Assembly (NCBI GenBank): GCA_014338405.1
Contig: JTDE01001055.1
Location: 1 to 64,000 of the forward strand
Origin: Paragonimus skrjabini miyazakii
Taxonomy: Eukaryota; Platyhelminthes; Trematoda; Plagiorchiida; Troglotrematidae
Direction of reading: 5' to 3'
Length of the DNA: 64,000 nt
In this document: positions 1 to 12,755 of the stretch, piece by piece
Numbering within the stretch: the first letter of the stretch is position 1
Layout of the letters: each line of letters opens with the position of its first letter
Notes under the pieces: generated by a model
Databases searched by the model: none
Told to the model about the DNA's origin: nothing
Seen by the model: the letters and a program-made list of their open reading frames with translations, nothing else
Position numbers and translations under genes: made by a program

Positions 1-2788
1 TGTGAGCACGTGAATTTCCCATGCAGCTTGTATGCATTTGTGGACTTATGCGTCCAGAATGTAGATAGGCATGATGCACTGATCGCACATGTTGAGATGT
101 GTTATGGTTGTGATTGTGGAATATATATGAGAACTGTAGGGTAGATTGCAGTGTGCCAGTAGCATTGCCTGTTTGTTCTAGAATAATTTATATTTTGTTC
201 AGCTGCCTTTTGTAATTACTTTTCTTCTCTCTTATGTTTCCTTTCTCTTCTGATTCCTTTTCTTTCTACTCTTTTCAGGTGCTTTTTTCCTCTTGCTTCT
301 CCTACCTCTTTGCGTACTTTTTTGTGGCATTCTTTTTTGTATTCTTTTACCTTTTTTCCCTTAAATGTTGCTGTTTCCCTGCTGGTTTTTTTCTTTTTTT
401 GCTCTCCTTTCTTTCGGCAGTTCGTTTTTGTGCACCTTTTCCTCTCGGTTTCCATTATCTCTCACCCCGTTTGCACCGTTTCTTTGCTGTAGTATTTCGT
501 GCTCCTAATCACCCAGTTCTCAAGTTATTTTGTTACGAATCTTCCTACGTATTTCTCTTCCTTGCCTTTGTTTGCTAGCTCCTATATATTCCTCTAGGCT
601 CATTTCCCTTTGTTCCTTCTTTTGCATTATTAAATAAATCGCTGCTTCGTTTTTATGTCTCAGTTACGTTTTTGTGAGACCTGGTACACTGCGCAATGGA
701 AACTGATCATATGGTTTGTTCAATTAATATACGCGAACGATTTTGTATGTGTATGTGAGTTATATTTGGCGTGTTAACGGTAGATTCAACTAAAGTCATA
801 TCCGAGTTTCGGACAAACAGAGCAGTGTGATGCTTGTTGATATTCTTGGCGAAATCACTATATAAATTATGGGCTGGTATCACGCAATCAGATCTTGGAG
901 ACCTTTAAACGTAATGCACTCTGTTCTGTTCAGGTGATGCGCACGTCATCTTATATATCGTAATGCTTACATTTGGGATCACAGATGCTTCAGATTTTCA
1001 CATTTTGTAGTATATTCTCGCCACTGTTACAATAACGTTCGGCACGAACTTTTACGACGGTTCTTTTTCCTATGTTACGAGTAACTCTTGCAGTAAAGTT
1101 TTTCTCTGAATTGATATTTTCTCCTGTAATTCCCGCAATTGCATTTTCTTCTGAGCATGCAATTATATCTTAAATCGTGTGGACAGATTAAAGAACATAT
1201 TATGCCGAAAACGTAGTAGCCAAACTTTCTCATGACTTTTGTACAAAACCGAAAGATTGTTATGAACATTTCTCAGTCCTGCAATGAATACGACAACATT
1301 TGTACCATCCACCACCTCTGATGCTTGATCTGGACAAACCAAATGGAAAGATTAGAAGTCCATATTAGCTGCTTTCATGACACAGTGGCTGAAAGGAGGC
1401 GTGATACAAATATAGATATCACACTAAGGTAAACTGGTATCTAAATTTCATCGCTATAGAAAAATGAAAGTCGCGAAAGATGAGAAAGTAGGATACATGG
1501 GAACTACGCGGCAAGGCTCAAATAACCGAGGCAAATTCACACCGAACTCATTCGGCACTCATTTATGCTACATTGTCATATTATGCACTGCTATTAGTTA
1601 AGCGCAAGTAGAGTAAACTCCGTCAGACACATTGAGAAAATGTTAAAAATAGCAGAATTGAGAGAGAGTATTGGATTGTCGCCTTGGTTACGCGCTCTTT
1701 CGCTTGACTCAAAACCGAGAAATGAGAAAAGACGCGGCAAAACTGTTTATCGTAAGAGCGAGACAAAATATAGTCCACATAATCTCCAAATTTATGGGAC
1801 GAAACGATAACCATAGATGGCCGACAGACACAGAGCGAATTAAATAAAATAGTCATATATGGCAGTCAATGTCAGAGCGAATCAACGCGAGAAAACACAG
1901 CGATGATGTCCAGGTAAACCACAGGTTGATTTGAGGAATGTGAGTCTAAACAGTTTGTGCGAACATAGTCCTGACAAAACTTCTCTTAGGTTACTGTGTT
2001 ATTTTGCGCACACTCTAGTGTAATTCTTGCATGTCTACTGTGTTTGATTGTGAATTAAACAGTCGTTCTGAAGTGACTAACAAACCTGGATTTGTTACGT
2101 TGCATCTGGGATTGGTATGCTAATATGCGGATGAGGAACATTATGTTGCACAACGTAAGTTTACGTTTTGCATTTGAAGCTAACTTTAACCCCAATTATT
2201 CGGATAACTTTGAAACGTGTATACAACCTTACATTAAAATATGCATTGATTCGACTGAACTTATCATTGAATGCAGTGTTTCCGGTAAAGACGATTTTGG
2301 CGATCCATGATCTGGAAAATAGCATTGAATTGTGGAACCATTTGTCCACAGGATAAATACAGAAACATTGATTGCGATTGCTTTTCTAAACAAGACAATG
2401 ATATTACTACGCAGTGGCTTATGAAATAAGAGACACACTTACGATGTAAACAGTGCGTAAACTCACCGTATTTTTATTTTGCTGTGATATCCATCAAGTC
2501 TACACATTTTTATGGCCCGCGCTTATAAGCTTTCTAGAGAATTTCATTTGAAAACAGTCATACTAGAAATTCTTGCCATAGTCGACAACGCTGAGTATTG
2601 CAAAATTCTCCTAGAATTTATTAAAACCGAATAACTCAAGCAGTAACAAGCACATTTGCTCGCGAAATATGTTACACGTGAAAGAATGAATGGGTTAAAA
2701 CTTATGATAACAATAGTCTACGTGCATATTTAAAATATTCATTAAATGTTACTGTTTGATTGCATCTGTTTCTTAAATTTTGTGTTCG
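1..2788. other. Non-coding DNA with pyrimidine-rich tract
   Basis: No coding region is supported. From about 190 to 640 the plus strand is strongly enriched in T and C, which keeps several frames open as a run of Phe, Ser, Leu and Cys codons. That is a composition artefact, not a gene. The rest is unique AT-rich sequence with no recognisable repeat. Confidence 0.6.
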
Positions 2789-3152
2789 TCATCTTGACAT
2801 ACAATCATCAACGTCCATGTTTCTAACTCTGAACGTGAAAGCACGTTTAGATCGTTTTGAAAGTTGCTTGCAATTTTGTGACAATGGTGGATGATTTTGT
2901 AGATATACCATCTCACTAATGCACAGAGATGGATACGAACACTCCATTAGATTCCCTGTTAGGCAACAAAATAGTGTAGTAATCAATACTAGCTAGACAG
3001 GTTTCTAAGATCATAGACAACATCCGAATGAGAAGCAGGCACCATAGTTTAAGCACCTAGTTGAAATCACATGCAAGTTGCAATCACTTGAAGGCATTCA
3101 CCAAAACAATGACGATAATTGCTCAGGACCTGCTTAGCAGAAGTCGCTACTT
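2789..3152 (-). CDS. Candidate 3' end of an unrecognised gene (two exons)
   Basis: Two minus-strand exons can be joined. The first is 3152-3102, after a pyrimidine-rich acceptor (TTCTATCCCAG) and ending at G|GTGAAT. The second is 2955-2789, after the acceptor TTGCCTAACAG and ending in TGA. The phases agree (phase 1 across the 146-bp intron). The last exon would give 55 residues that are hydrophilic, rich in Lys/Arg/Ser, with several Cys near its start and an acidic tail (MDVDDC). No domain is recognised. A possible earlier exon lies upstream but is too ambiguous to place. The call rests on splice signals and an open frame only, and could be chance. Confidence 0.25.
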
Positions 3153-6100
3153 CTGGGATAGAACGAAACTGCTGTGTCGAAGTTATTTTTGTACTGTTTG
3201 TCTGATGGGGTGATTTATCGGTTGGTAAGCTTGGGGCAACTTGATCGACGGGTAACGTTTGTGTAATGATTATTTATCAAATCTGTAGGAGTGACGTCTT
3301 TTCATTCAAACTAATTATATGGGCCAACAACAGTAAGAAGAGTTGTCAATGTTCACGTTGCTGGGTGGACACATTTCGTAAACACTACAAGGTATAATTT
3401 CGATTCGTCAACGATTTTAAGGAAAATGGGTAATACACATTTAGGCTCAAAGAACTAATTGTTGTGAAGATTGCAATACTGCTGTTATTTCTTCCAAAAG
3501 AAGCTTCGGTTGCTTTCTAATATATTGGCTACAGTCATTGTGCTGTATTTTCATTTACTGTGTACTGACTGAATTTTGTTCGTCAAATTTGTTAAAATAC
3601 GCATTGTCTGGACGTTTTTGGGTGACAAATTGTACACTGGTCGCAAGCGTTACGCTAGTTATTCCACTTTGTAATGCGCACCTTATTCAATGGAATATCG
3701 TAGCGATTTACCGTCGGATGCATGCTTTGATGAATACAGTTGGGATAACATAGACTCAGGCTCTTTGGTGAGTTAATTCTTAAATCATATTTCACCGCGC
3801 AAGAAGCTTTTTCGCAGTTCCTCCCTATTTACGAGTAACGAAGGCCGAAGTATAGCCTGTGACTTAGTTATCACATATCTGCCTACTACTATGTTTTAGT
3901 TACTGAGCCATGTGGCGAAGGTGTCACATTAGTCAAAATGTAGTAAACCAATGAAGTGTCCATAGTTACTTGTGAGATATCCAAAGACATCAATCAGGAG
4001 TGATCATTCATTGTTAGTTTCTCGTAAGAAGGATAGAGATAGGTGTTGTACGGTCGTTCTGCCGGTTACTGTTAACCATACGGTCTCTGGTTCTAAAACA
4101 TTGTTAAAAGTTTGCTGTTGATAAGTAAGTTAATTCATGATATTTCAAGAAAACATCAGTCAAGGTAAGCGGGAATAGATCATGCGGGTGATTCTGTCGT
4201 CCAATGTGAACACGAAAAAATATTTCAAAACATACGGGCCATATAAGAGAAATTGAATTAACTGTCACTATAGTGTTTGATATTGTTGCATTGTATGCCT
4301 GGTATGTTATCTGACACCGGTTCTGGAAATGTCTGCAATTCTTATGACAAAGTAATAACCTAAATGTGGATACTGAAACTCAGCAACCGAATTGGCTGGA
4401 GATTTGAAAAGATTGTCACTGTGCGAGCACATCCTTTATTCTTGTGAGGTTAAACAACTGAAAGGACATTACAATACGATACCAACAATAACAGTGCCGT
4501 CACACGGGTACTAAAAAGAGTTTATCAGTTTAGTGCTTGCCCAAAAAGTGAAAACAGGTTATCCGGTTTATCTTGACTATGACCATTAGAGAATTAATAA
4601 GTTACGCCACAAAAACATTTACACGACTTCTATCCCCACTACGTTTTGGCTTAATTGTGTCTAAATTCTACATAAATCAGTTTGATGTTAACCGAGTGCA
4701 TGCCACATTTATATAACGATACACAACTTTGGACTTTCAATTACTGTGTAAAACACTGTAGGTTTTTGTTGAAGAGAAAACTATGTTGGCCCAGTCAGAC
4801 GATACCTTCTCCAAATTACCATTGAAATCGTTTAAGATATCCGCCATTGTTTTGCGCTAACGTATAATTCGAGACCCAAGAGCACCGTCATAATGTAGAT
4901 TGCTACCTTAGCAAAAGATTATGTGAAACTGTGCATACTGCTCTTATTTGTTTATATGAACAATTCGAAGTAGTGGTGATTTATTAAATGTCTACATTTC
5001 TACAGGAAACGACAGGGGAGGAAACCATATTTGTTTGAAATACTGAGGCCTGAGATGACTTGATGTTCAGAAGAGGAAGTATTATGTTCCTGGAGATTTG
5101 ACCCATACAATCTGAACACCACTCATATTCGGCCAGCATTTGATATATTCAAATACGAAGGCTGCTGACAGGTGTGAACAATATTAAATACACAAACACA
5201 TGTCCTTCACGTTGTTGTTCATGTCGAATTTTGTAAAGCGCATGGTTATGAAGTGGTTCACATCATCACCACAGGGCATCACCCGATTCTACTTGATAGT
5301 ACTTCATTATTCAGGCAATGAGAGTTGATGACGATATTTCTCGACAATTAACTTCTGTTCTTGTAGATTTTTCGGAATAACATTTAACCGATTCTCTCGA
5401 AACATCTCGACTGAAATAATGAAATACTCATGGGAAATTAGTGGGATTTAGGGAGCATTTTGAATGATTGAGGATAGATTAGCAAGGTCTGAGATCTACA
5501 CGTTTTAGCTTTTAAATAGATTTGTCATTTAGGTGACATTATTCGATGTTGGATGCTTAGTTTTTTGGTAGTCTTCCCTAAACTTTCGACAAATTTAAAC
5601 TCAAAAGTTTCCAGGTTACTACTTATTCGGCACTGACGAACCAATGCGAAGCGCCAGCTCCTAGCAGCGTTTGTTGTTTGACTATTCTGTTCGAATTACT
5701 GAGGAAATATAACTGTTTTAAATTTCTCAAATTTATTTATATTGTTTTATGGATCCCTGGTGTGTTAGAGGAAGCAAGCGCATCAGACTACAGTGCCTTT
5801 CTAACTTGCACACAACTCTGGAGAACGCCGTGGGTGACGCCAAGGTGACTGTACGCATATCCACTTTTTCTTCGATAGCAAACTTGACACAAATTCTCCA
5901 GTGACACCGTCGTGTATGAGTGACTTAGCAAAATATTCGACTTAGATTCTGAACGGCGAAAGCAACCGTACACTATGGCGTGACGTCGGTGTTCGTGGTA
6001 TGTGCCAATTGATTTGTGTTCCTTCGGTACAACTCCCTTGTGGATTACTTACAGAAAACATTGGAACAATACGAAATGTATAATTCAGCTGAATTGTTCC

Positions 6101-8969
6101 TCTAAACCAAACAGAATATGTGTAATTGTCTGAGTGGAAAGGGAATATTGTTTATCAAACCGGCTGGCCAAAGTGACACACCACGTTCGAATTTACCTTG
6201 GTCTTGGATATGAATACGGCAAATTGTTTAAAACTGTACACCGATCGACTTAATCGTCGAGAAAGCTACTCCGTATTTACAGTGATTTCATTGGGAAAAT
6301 GACAATCGTACTTAAGATATGTAGTTTCTAGTTCTGTGGTGTGTGTTTATGTGGAAAGTCTCGTCCAGTGCGCAGAGGTAGACACGACCATGTATCGCTT
6401 TCCCCGACATCAGATAACCTACCTTAGTGTCATTGTTTTGCATTGATTTGGTTGGTAGTTTGTACGGTTCATAATTAATTCAGCTATGCTTTACATAATG
6501 ATATGGTCTCGCTGTGGCGACCGAAAGAGGTTGAATAGAAACTGTGTTTATCTATTCATTAAATCTCTGAGAGACAACTGGCCAACAACAGGTGTAACGT
6601 TAGATGTTATATTCGATTGGGAAACCTGACACCAAATTTGACAGTGATTGCTCATCCCTATAGATAGTTCAATGCACTTGAAAGTTGACTCTCCTTGGGG
6701 TACCGTTTCGCCCGACAATTACCTGCATAGAAATTAACAAACTGACTGGAGATGATTCGACTGTCAGTTTTAAGACTGATGTGTCCAGAGTAAAAGTTGG
6801 TTGACTGAATGTTTATATGAATGCTGGTCTCCACAGATGTTCCCTCCTATGCAATTTTTTATTATGTTTTTTAGCCAGTAAAATGAGTAATGACCGATAC
6901 CAAATCCGACGGAGCAATTATGCATGCGTGACTGTACTTACTTACAAACGGACTATAGAAAACTTTCCGCTTTCATTCTCGACTTGTCAGCGACAGAAAC
7001 ATAGTGGTGGATCTAATCGATTTCGGTATACTTGATTCAGTTGGTTACGAGTGTGTACGGCTGGTTTGAGCTCTTGGGTTTGAGATGGTGTTAATTAGTG
7101 CAAATTTACTAATGTCATTTGAACAGCGAAAGACAAATGCCAGATTATCAAGAGCTCAAACATGTTCATTTTATAGATGGATATCAGTTTTGTCGTCTCA
7201 CAATAAACGCACAAATTGCCGTCACAGAGCGCTACTCAAACTACGTAAACGTCAAAAACGTGAGTACAGTCTGGCTTCGTTAAGTGAAACAAGCCTAACT
7301 TATCAGATAATATGGAACAATTCACAATGATGCAGGTTGGCATAAGTGACTAATTTACTATGGATGGCAAACGATAATTCGCATTGAAGTGATCCCAAGC
7401 GTGAGATATGTTCAAATCAACATGGCAGTCATCTTGAAGATCAACGTTTCGGTGCACTGAAGTATACTGTCAGAAAAAAGGCGAAGTTGCAGCCACCACT
7501 AAGTAAACAAGGGTGATCGGAAATTTAAATTCTAAGTGGATGAACAAGTACATGGATTGTTAACATGATGAACTTTGATTTAGCTGAGGTTGTTGGGTTG
7601 GTGCATTACGTGTAACACAATGATAAACACGAATCTGCCGAAAGAGTTTCAACAGTAACGCTTTGTTCTAAAATAAACTGCGATCGTTCGAAGGTGATGT
7701 TCAATTAATGCATGTCCGATATGCAGTTGATCAGCGTGCATCAAGATAAATTAAATTGACTAAAGTTGACGGTTGCTGATTCTATTTGATTAACAGACAC
7801 AAAGGCCCACATCATTATAGTCAACAACAAATTGCGCTTTGTGGGAGACGAACAGGACGAAAAGAAAATGAAGTGTTTTACGAATTTCACACTTGCTGAA
7901 AATGTCATGAAATTTTGGAAGTAACACAGATGAAAGCCATATAATAAATCCATGGTGGATAACTGTAATAAGGTGCAACCAACAAGACCTGTTGGAATAT
8001 AAGCGACTCATAAGGTAAATTTTATTTTTATTTTTACCTGTAATGCTTAGCTGTGGACTAACATTCATGTGCACACATTAGTTAATTAGTACAGTTTAAG
8101 CTCAGATTTATTACTACGATAAGTTCGCCTTGTTTAACTGCCTCTAGGTGGTACAGCAACGTTGTCAACGTGATTGTTACCAGCTACCGTGAATTGTTAT
8201 TTGCCGAAATTGCACTGAGTCCCTTGAATGGACCCAGTTGTGGTTGGAAGTACTGCAAAGGACTTGTATGATGAATTCATACAAGTTTGCGCAAGATCAA
8301 GTTGGTACGTTTATATGATTGCGTGCGGTTATAGATGAAACCATTACAAACAAACTGTGGTCTGTTTGTTTGACTTAGTTAAAATGTTGCACAATAATTC
8401 ACCCAATGTTAACTTTTGTTCCATTTTAAATTTGCATAAAATCTCGCTTCTCTCATACTGAATTTTTTCAGCATTTCATAGGACTACAAAATAAATTCCA
8501 ATTGCTCCGTACGTTCAAATAATCAGTTTGATAATCTAATCACTAGCAACATTTTGCCCCGGTTCGGTTGTTGTTCCTCCAGATTTTCAATGGCGTGTGT
8601 GTATTGCATTCACAAAGCATCATTTACAGCTACTCATTGCGTTGATAACACATCTGTGTACCAGCTAACACCAACAAGATTCAGAGTGCACATCATCCGG
8701 CATATGTTCACAACAGTTTTGGGATTTATTTAAATTTTCGGGCAACAGACCGTGAAACATCAGTTTGTAGTGGTGTCGAATTTTTTAACCATACACTGGA
8801 CATATTAGACTTATCTGATACTATACACCGTGCAATAGGTGACTAATAAATACCTTTGACCACAATTATTATCTGTGACATTGATATTCGGGAAACACCT
8901 GAGAGGGATTCACGGTTATTTGCCATTATAAAGTAGATTAGACACATTGTTCAGGCGATCATTGTGTGG
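3153..8969. other. Non-coding stretch, nothing recognised
   Basis: About 5.8 kb of AT-rich DNA. The open frames are short and have no known motif. No second copy within the window, no terminal repeats and no RNA gene were seen. It may be intergenic or intronic. Confidence 0.55.
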
Positions 8970-8974
8970 ATAAC

Positions 8975-9167
8975 TGTGATGGTTCCAGGAATATCGAAAT
9001 GAAGTAGTTGAATTAGCTCACCCCCAGAGCTAGCTTTGATGCAATAGTAATAACAACCGAACTAGACAAAGCAAGTAATTTATCTCTCGAGCGCAATTGT
9101 GTAACATTTCGTCAGCATTGTAATAAAACAACAGTAATGAGAAATAGGTTCAGTGATAATCACCACA
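8975..9167 (-). repeat. 3' LTR (193 bp)
   Basis: Same length as the 5' LTR and keeps the canonical TG...CA ends on the element strand. The outer flank is ATAAC at 8970-8974, identical to the flank of the other LTR. This identifies a genuine insertion rather than a local duplication. Confidence 0.88.
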
Positions 9168-9215
9168 TCTTCCGCAGTTCAAGTGAAAGTCCGGGCAGTA
9201 GTGTTGACGTTGCTT

Positions 9216-9632
9216 CTATTTCACACGTTCAGGAATTTTTGTATGCGCCGGGTCGATTGCACATATTCTTCCAGATACTGACTGCAAATCTAAAGGAAAC
9301 TCAGAAACGGAACTTTCGGTTTCAGGAGATTTAACGGACAATATAAGAGAGAGCTTCAAAATCCTCATACACTTAAGACCGATAATAGACGAACCAGGAT
9401 TGACAACAAGAAATGAACATGAATAAATGACGGACTGCACATCTGTGAGTGAAAGTTCACATTTGTAAAGAATAGGTAAAGCATGTCCAGTAATCCCCTT
9501 AACCGACATATTAGCAGGTTTCAAGATAACAGAATAATCTAGCCGCTTCATGCAAGCGACAGAAATGAAAGATTCAATACAACCACTGTCAACAATGAAG
9601 GAACGCTGCAGACCACCATTAACAATGAACAA
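9216..9632 (-). pseudogene. Retropepsin-like protease fragment of the LTR element
   Basis: Continues gag in the same frame after one in-frame TAG. The aspartic-protease motif is visible as SFIVDSGCIESFIS, with the catalytic D-S-G intact, and a later GLKCMRIL corresponds to the usual G-x-D region without its Asp. The frame stops at 9216, only about 50 bp before the 3' LTR. The downstream pol domains have been removed. Trematode gypsy elements normally encode RT, RNase H and integrase after this point. Confidence 0.75.
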
Positions 9633-10060
9633 CTATGCTATATGGTGCGTAGAATCAACGGAATTAGTAGAAAACACATTAAGAGCAATGGATTGAAAGT
9701 CTGAACTCAAGTTATCATCGTCACAACAGGAATGTGTAAAGGAAGACTTTGAACTGTGGCAAACGAATTGAACGTGCTTGCAACCACTTGACTTACAGTC
9801 GTGCCACTGACGGGCAGCATATGGATCGGGCGCAGAGTGATTATAATTAATTGCATTTCCAGTATTTGCTTTTTCAGACAGCCGCCTTTGCCGACCTTCT
9901 GATCGTCTCACGTTGTTGTATAAAACCATCGGTTCATCTTTCATAGCAGCTTTGACGTCCTGATACTGTTCGCATATTGTTTTGGCAGACTGGAAAGTGG
10001 AATTCGGAACCAGTAGAAGCTTCTGTTGTAGATCACGCAAATTTATTCCAGCAATCAAAC
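9633..10060 (-). pseudogene. Gag C-terminal fragment of the LTR element
   Basis: The frame is open on the minus strand from the N gap down to a TAG at 9633-9635. It shows the pattern common in trematode gypsy gag proteins: a helix-rich end of capsid with ...LQQKLLLVPNSTFQSAK and ICEQYQDVK. This is followed by a basic linker and a degenerate zinc-knuckle region in which an HVQFVC (H-x4-C) survives. The N-terminal part lies in the gap or is missing. The first zinc knuckle seems deleted. The TAG is in the same frame as the protease that follows. Confidence 0.7.
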
Positions 10061-10409
10061 NNNNNNNNNNNNNNNNNNNNNNNNNNNNNNNNNNNNNNNN
10101 NNNNNNNNNNNNNNNNNNNNNNNNNNNNNNNNNNNNNNNNNNNNNNNNNNNNNNNNNNNNNNNNNNNNNNNNNNNNNNNNNNNNNNNNNNNNNNNNNNNN
10201 NNNNNNNNNNNNNNNNNNNNNNNNNNNNNNNNNNNNNNNNNNNNNNNNNNNNNNNNNNNNNNNNNNNNNNNNNNNNNNNNNNNNNNNNNNNNNNNNNNNN
10301 NNNNNNNNNNNNNNNNNNNNNNNNNNNNNNNNNNNNNNNNNNNNNNNNNNNNNNNNNNNNNNNNNNNNNNNNNNNNNNNNNNNNNNNNNNNNNNNNNNNN
10401 NNNNNNNNN
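10061..10409. other. Assembly gap (N)
   Basis: 349 undetermined bases inside the LTR element, where most of gag should lie. Frames reported through the N run are not evidence of coding. Confidence 0.99.
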
Positions 10410-10420
10410 CCGCGACGCCA
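10410..10420 (-). promoter_or_regulatory. Putative tRNA primer binding site of the LTR element
   Basis: Directly beyond the 5' LTR on the minus strand, after the two bases AT, comes TGGCGTCGCGG. Starting with TGG two bases after the LTR is typical of LTR elements primed by the CCA end of a tRNA. The next bases are N, so the full length of complementarity cannot be seen. Confidence 0.55.
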
Positions 10421-10422
10421 AT

Positions 10423-10615
10423 TGTGATGGTTCCAGAAATATCGAAATGAAGTAGTTGAATTAGCTCACACCCAGACCTAGCTTCGATGCAATAGTAATA
10501 ACAACCGAACTAGACAAAGCAAGTAATTTATCTCTCGGGCGCAATTGTACAACATTTCGTCAGCATTGTAATAAAACAACAGTAATGAGAAATAGGTTCA
10601 GTGACAATCACCACT
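10423..10615 (-). repeat. 5' LTR (193 bp)
   Basis: Matches the copy at 8975-9167 along its whole length with only a scatter of substitutions and no indel, so the insertion is fairly young. Its first base is mutated from the expected T to A. It is bounded on the outside by ATAAC (10616-10620). Confidence 0.88.
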
Positions 10616-10620
10616 ATAAC

Positions 10621-11332
10621 TTTTCGACCATGTTCTGATAAAGAATCTTTGAGACATTGCCAACATATTATTGGACTGGATTAGTCTAGAAATGAAAATG
10701 CATTTTTGTCGCGCCCATGTTCTGTTTAGAATATTAGGAAACATAACAAATTAAGTGCTTTCACTGAAGCGATTACCCATGGGAAACATGAAACCCCGTC
10801 GGTTTATCAGGTATCAGCGATGCGTCGAGGACAAAATTGGTTTACACAGTATTAACTAGTTACCAAAGTCAGTTTTAATAGGATGTACGTTCTGTGGAAC
10901 TTTCGCACTTAAGTACTGTTATAATCATGGGAAGCCAGTGGTTTCCACGAGACAAGTCGTTGTAGCAAAGCATTGGTGGACTACGGATTACTTCACGTGA
11001 GTACACGAAGGTCAAGGTTGAATTTTTAACCACAATGATGCTACGAACCAAGTTTGATGGGGAAATATGAAATATCAGTAAACGTTCACCATAGTAGTTG
11101 CTAAATCGCCAGAAGATTCGAATTATGCGTTCAGGTAGCCTAGTCTTACGCACAGTCTGGGCTGGATATATATATATATATCTTAAAACGGGCAGAGGAC
11201 AGAAGATTATACGTAAATATATATACTGTTATCAAACGTGGTTCTTCAAATATAAAAATAAACAATTTAAATGTACAGTAACTTACGACCAGGTTTACAA
11301 ACGCATATAACAGTGCAGCGGAAGCGTGACAA
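10621..11332. other. Non-coding spacer with short (TA)n
   Basis: Unique AT-rich sequence with a short TA dinucleotide run near 11165-11180. Nothing else recognised. Confidence 0.5.
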
Positions 11333-11612
11333 AGCGTCCAGTTAATTCCAGCGGTAAAATATGTAGTGCGTTACTGTTATACATATAAACAAATGTGGTT
11401 GCTTGTGGCAGGAATGAAAATGTAAGTAATAAAATCGGATACAATTCAACTGTTTATGGTCGATATAGAGTTTATGGGAAAGAATTAAATGTTGACATAT
11501 CAAACGGTTGAGTAAAAGCAAGCGTTGCAAACGGACGAGTCACGCTAAATTAGAAGGTAAAGGCATACTACTGTAAACATGTGAGTAGAGTAATGTGAAA
11601 TGTGAAATTGGG
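11333..11612 (+). repeat. Dispersed repeat family R3, copy 1
   Basis: A unit of about 250 bp, also present at 41470-41745 and 43738-43966, always on the plus strand. Landmarks shared with the third copy are GTCCAGT(T/C)AATT near the start, GCGGT followed by TATGTAG, and ACTACTGTAAACATGTGAGTAGA near the end (read in pieces). No reading frame is shared and no terminal inverted repeats were found. The class is unknown. Confidence 0.6.
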
Positions 11613-12254
11613 TTCACAGTAGTCATGATAACCTTTGTCAAGTGACATGCCATCTGATCGCAGTCGATCTCCATGTTGGATTTTACTCACATATGTAAAA
11701 TTGTGAATAGAATTATGTCATTTTACAATGGAAAGTCGATCGCGTTGTTTAATCATCTGTACACCGACTTTCAGATTGTAAGTAACTATTTGTGGATTGC
11801 TCTAGGACTTAGAATGATTGCTAAAGCATTGGATTCTTGTCGGTGGAACGTCGGTCACTTCTGGAATGAGCCTTTGTAGTCAGATAGACAATATTTGAAG
11901 TACCGGGCTGCAGCTCCGGTTTCACCGAAAGTTCTCAGTACTGCACAACTCTGCGACTACCAGCAATTGAACTTCGTTGATCTCTGTGATAGCCTCGTCA
12001 ACCACTGTATAAATGACCTCATACTGGGCTGAAGTTCACATGGCTGCAATGTTACTGGATGATGTGGCTACAAACACACGTTTTGCACATCTCAAAAACA
12101 AGAATTAGTGTAGACGTGTAGGACAAGGCACACATCTTTACTTTTGTCGGTTTTGGTAAAAATATGCAGGCTCGCCGCTTCCAATTATTTCCACACATTT
12201 TTGCGGTTGACCGCCATAGTGAACGAGTTAACTGTGTTCTCTTTTTGTTCATAG
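11613..12254. other. Non-coding stretch before candidate exon
   Basis: No repeat or motif recognised. If 12255-12411 is a true exon, this is probably its upstream intron. Confidence 0.4.
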
Positions 12255-12411
12255 GTTATCGAATATCTGTCGGAAACGTGATGGACGCCAATACAGATGT
12301 CGGAGCTTCTACTGATGAGCTTCAAGTTTGTGATGAGGAATTGTTTTCCATGCTTCAAAATGATGTAATTAATCCATTCGGAAACCTACAAATGTGCGTT
12401 GGCACAAAAAG
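12255..12411 (+). CDS. Candidate internal exon of an unrecognised gene
   Basis: 157 bp bounded by a strong acceptor (CTCTTTTTGTTCATAG) and a donor (AAAAAG|GTAATT), open in one frame throughout. It encodes about 52 acidic residues including DANTDVGASTDELQ and DEELFSMLQNDV. The frame needs one base from the previous exon and ends with two bases of the next codon. Neighbouring exons were not found. The introns would contain the repeats on either side. No family is recognised. Of the isolated exons in the window this has the best pair of splice signals, but it is still a pattern-based call. Confidence 0.35.
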
Positions 12412-12608
12412 GTAATTAGTAACCTCGTAATATGTATCCACTGCTTTGTCGTTCGTTTGAAAATGGTGAGAAGTGAGAAACATGTTTTTACAAGATTTCG
12501 GATTTCTTGCCCAATATGTGCAAGAATGTTGGATAGTGCACGGTGAATTCGATGAAACTAATGGTAATCAGCAGTATCTCGCGAAAATTCTCATTGAATC
12601 ATAGAACA

Positions 12609-12755
12609 GTAGACGTGACGAACATTTGTTTTCGATAATTCATCATCAGATCGATACAATTATATAGATTCAGCAAAATCAAAAACAGTGTGTAAACAAG
12701 ACAAAGAGGTTTAGTAGAATATCATTGGATCAAGCAGAACGTTACAAAATATCCA
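12609..12755 (+). repeat. Direct repeat X, copy 1 (147 bp)
   Basis: Nearly identical in sequence and equal in length to 14317-14463. It begins GTAGACGTGACGAACA and ends CAAAATATCCA. Directly followed by segment Y. Confidence 0.85.

Larger units (their letters stand above)
8975..10615 (-). mobile_element. Short LTR retrotransposon (Ty3/gypsy-like, pol deleted)
   Basis: A complete LTR-bounded insertion on the minus strand. The two 193-bp LTRs are 10423-10615 (5') and 8975-9167 (3'). On the element strand they begin TGTGGTG (the first T is A in the 5' copy) and end in ACA. The 5-bp target duplication (ATAAC on the plus strand) lies directly outside both ends. Two bases inside the 5' LTR is TGGCGTCGCGG, which fits a tRNA primer binding site. 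A modestly purine-rich stretch precedes the 3' LTR. The 1,255-bp interior holds the end of gag and a protease, but no RT, RNase H or integrase. The element is therefore internally deleted and would depend on relatives to move. 349 bases of the interior are unknown (N). Confidence 0.88.

Noticed and set aside
216..578. Overlapping frames of 60-114 codons on both strands
   Set aside because: They lie in a pyrimidine-rich low-complexity tract that lacks stop codons by composition; no motif.
1623..1856. Minus-strand frame with an internal signal-peptide-like start
   Set aside because: The hydrophobic frame ends after about 23 codons without a donor; the longer frame has no motif.
9977..10455. 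157-codon plus-strand frames across the N gap
   Set aside because: Most codons are N. They are antisense to the gag fragment of the LTR element.
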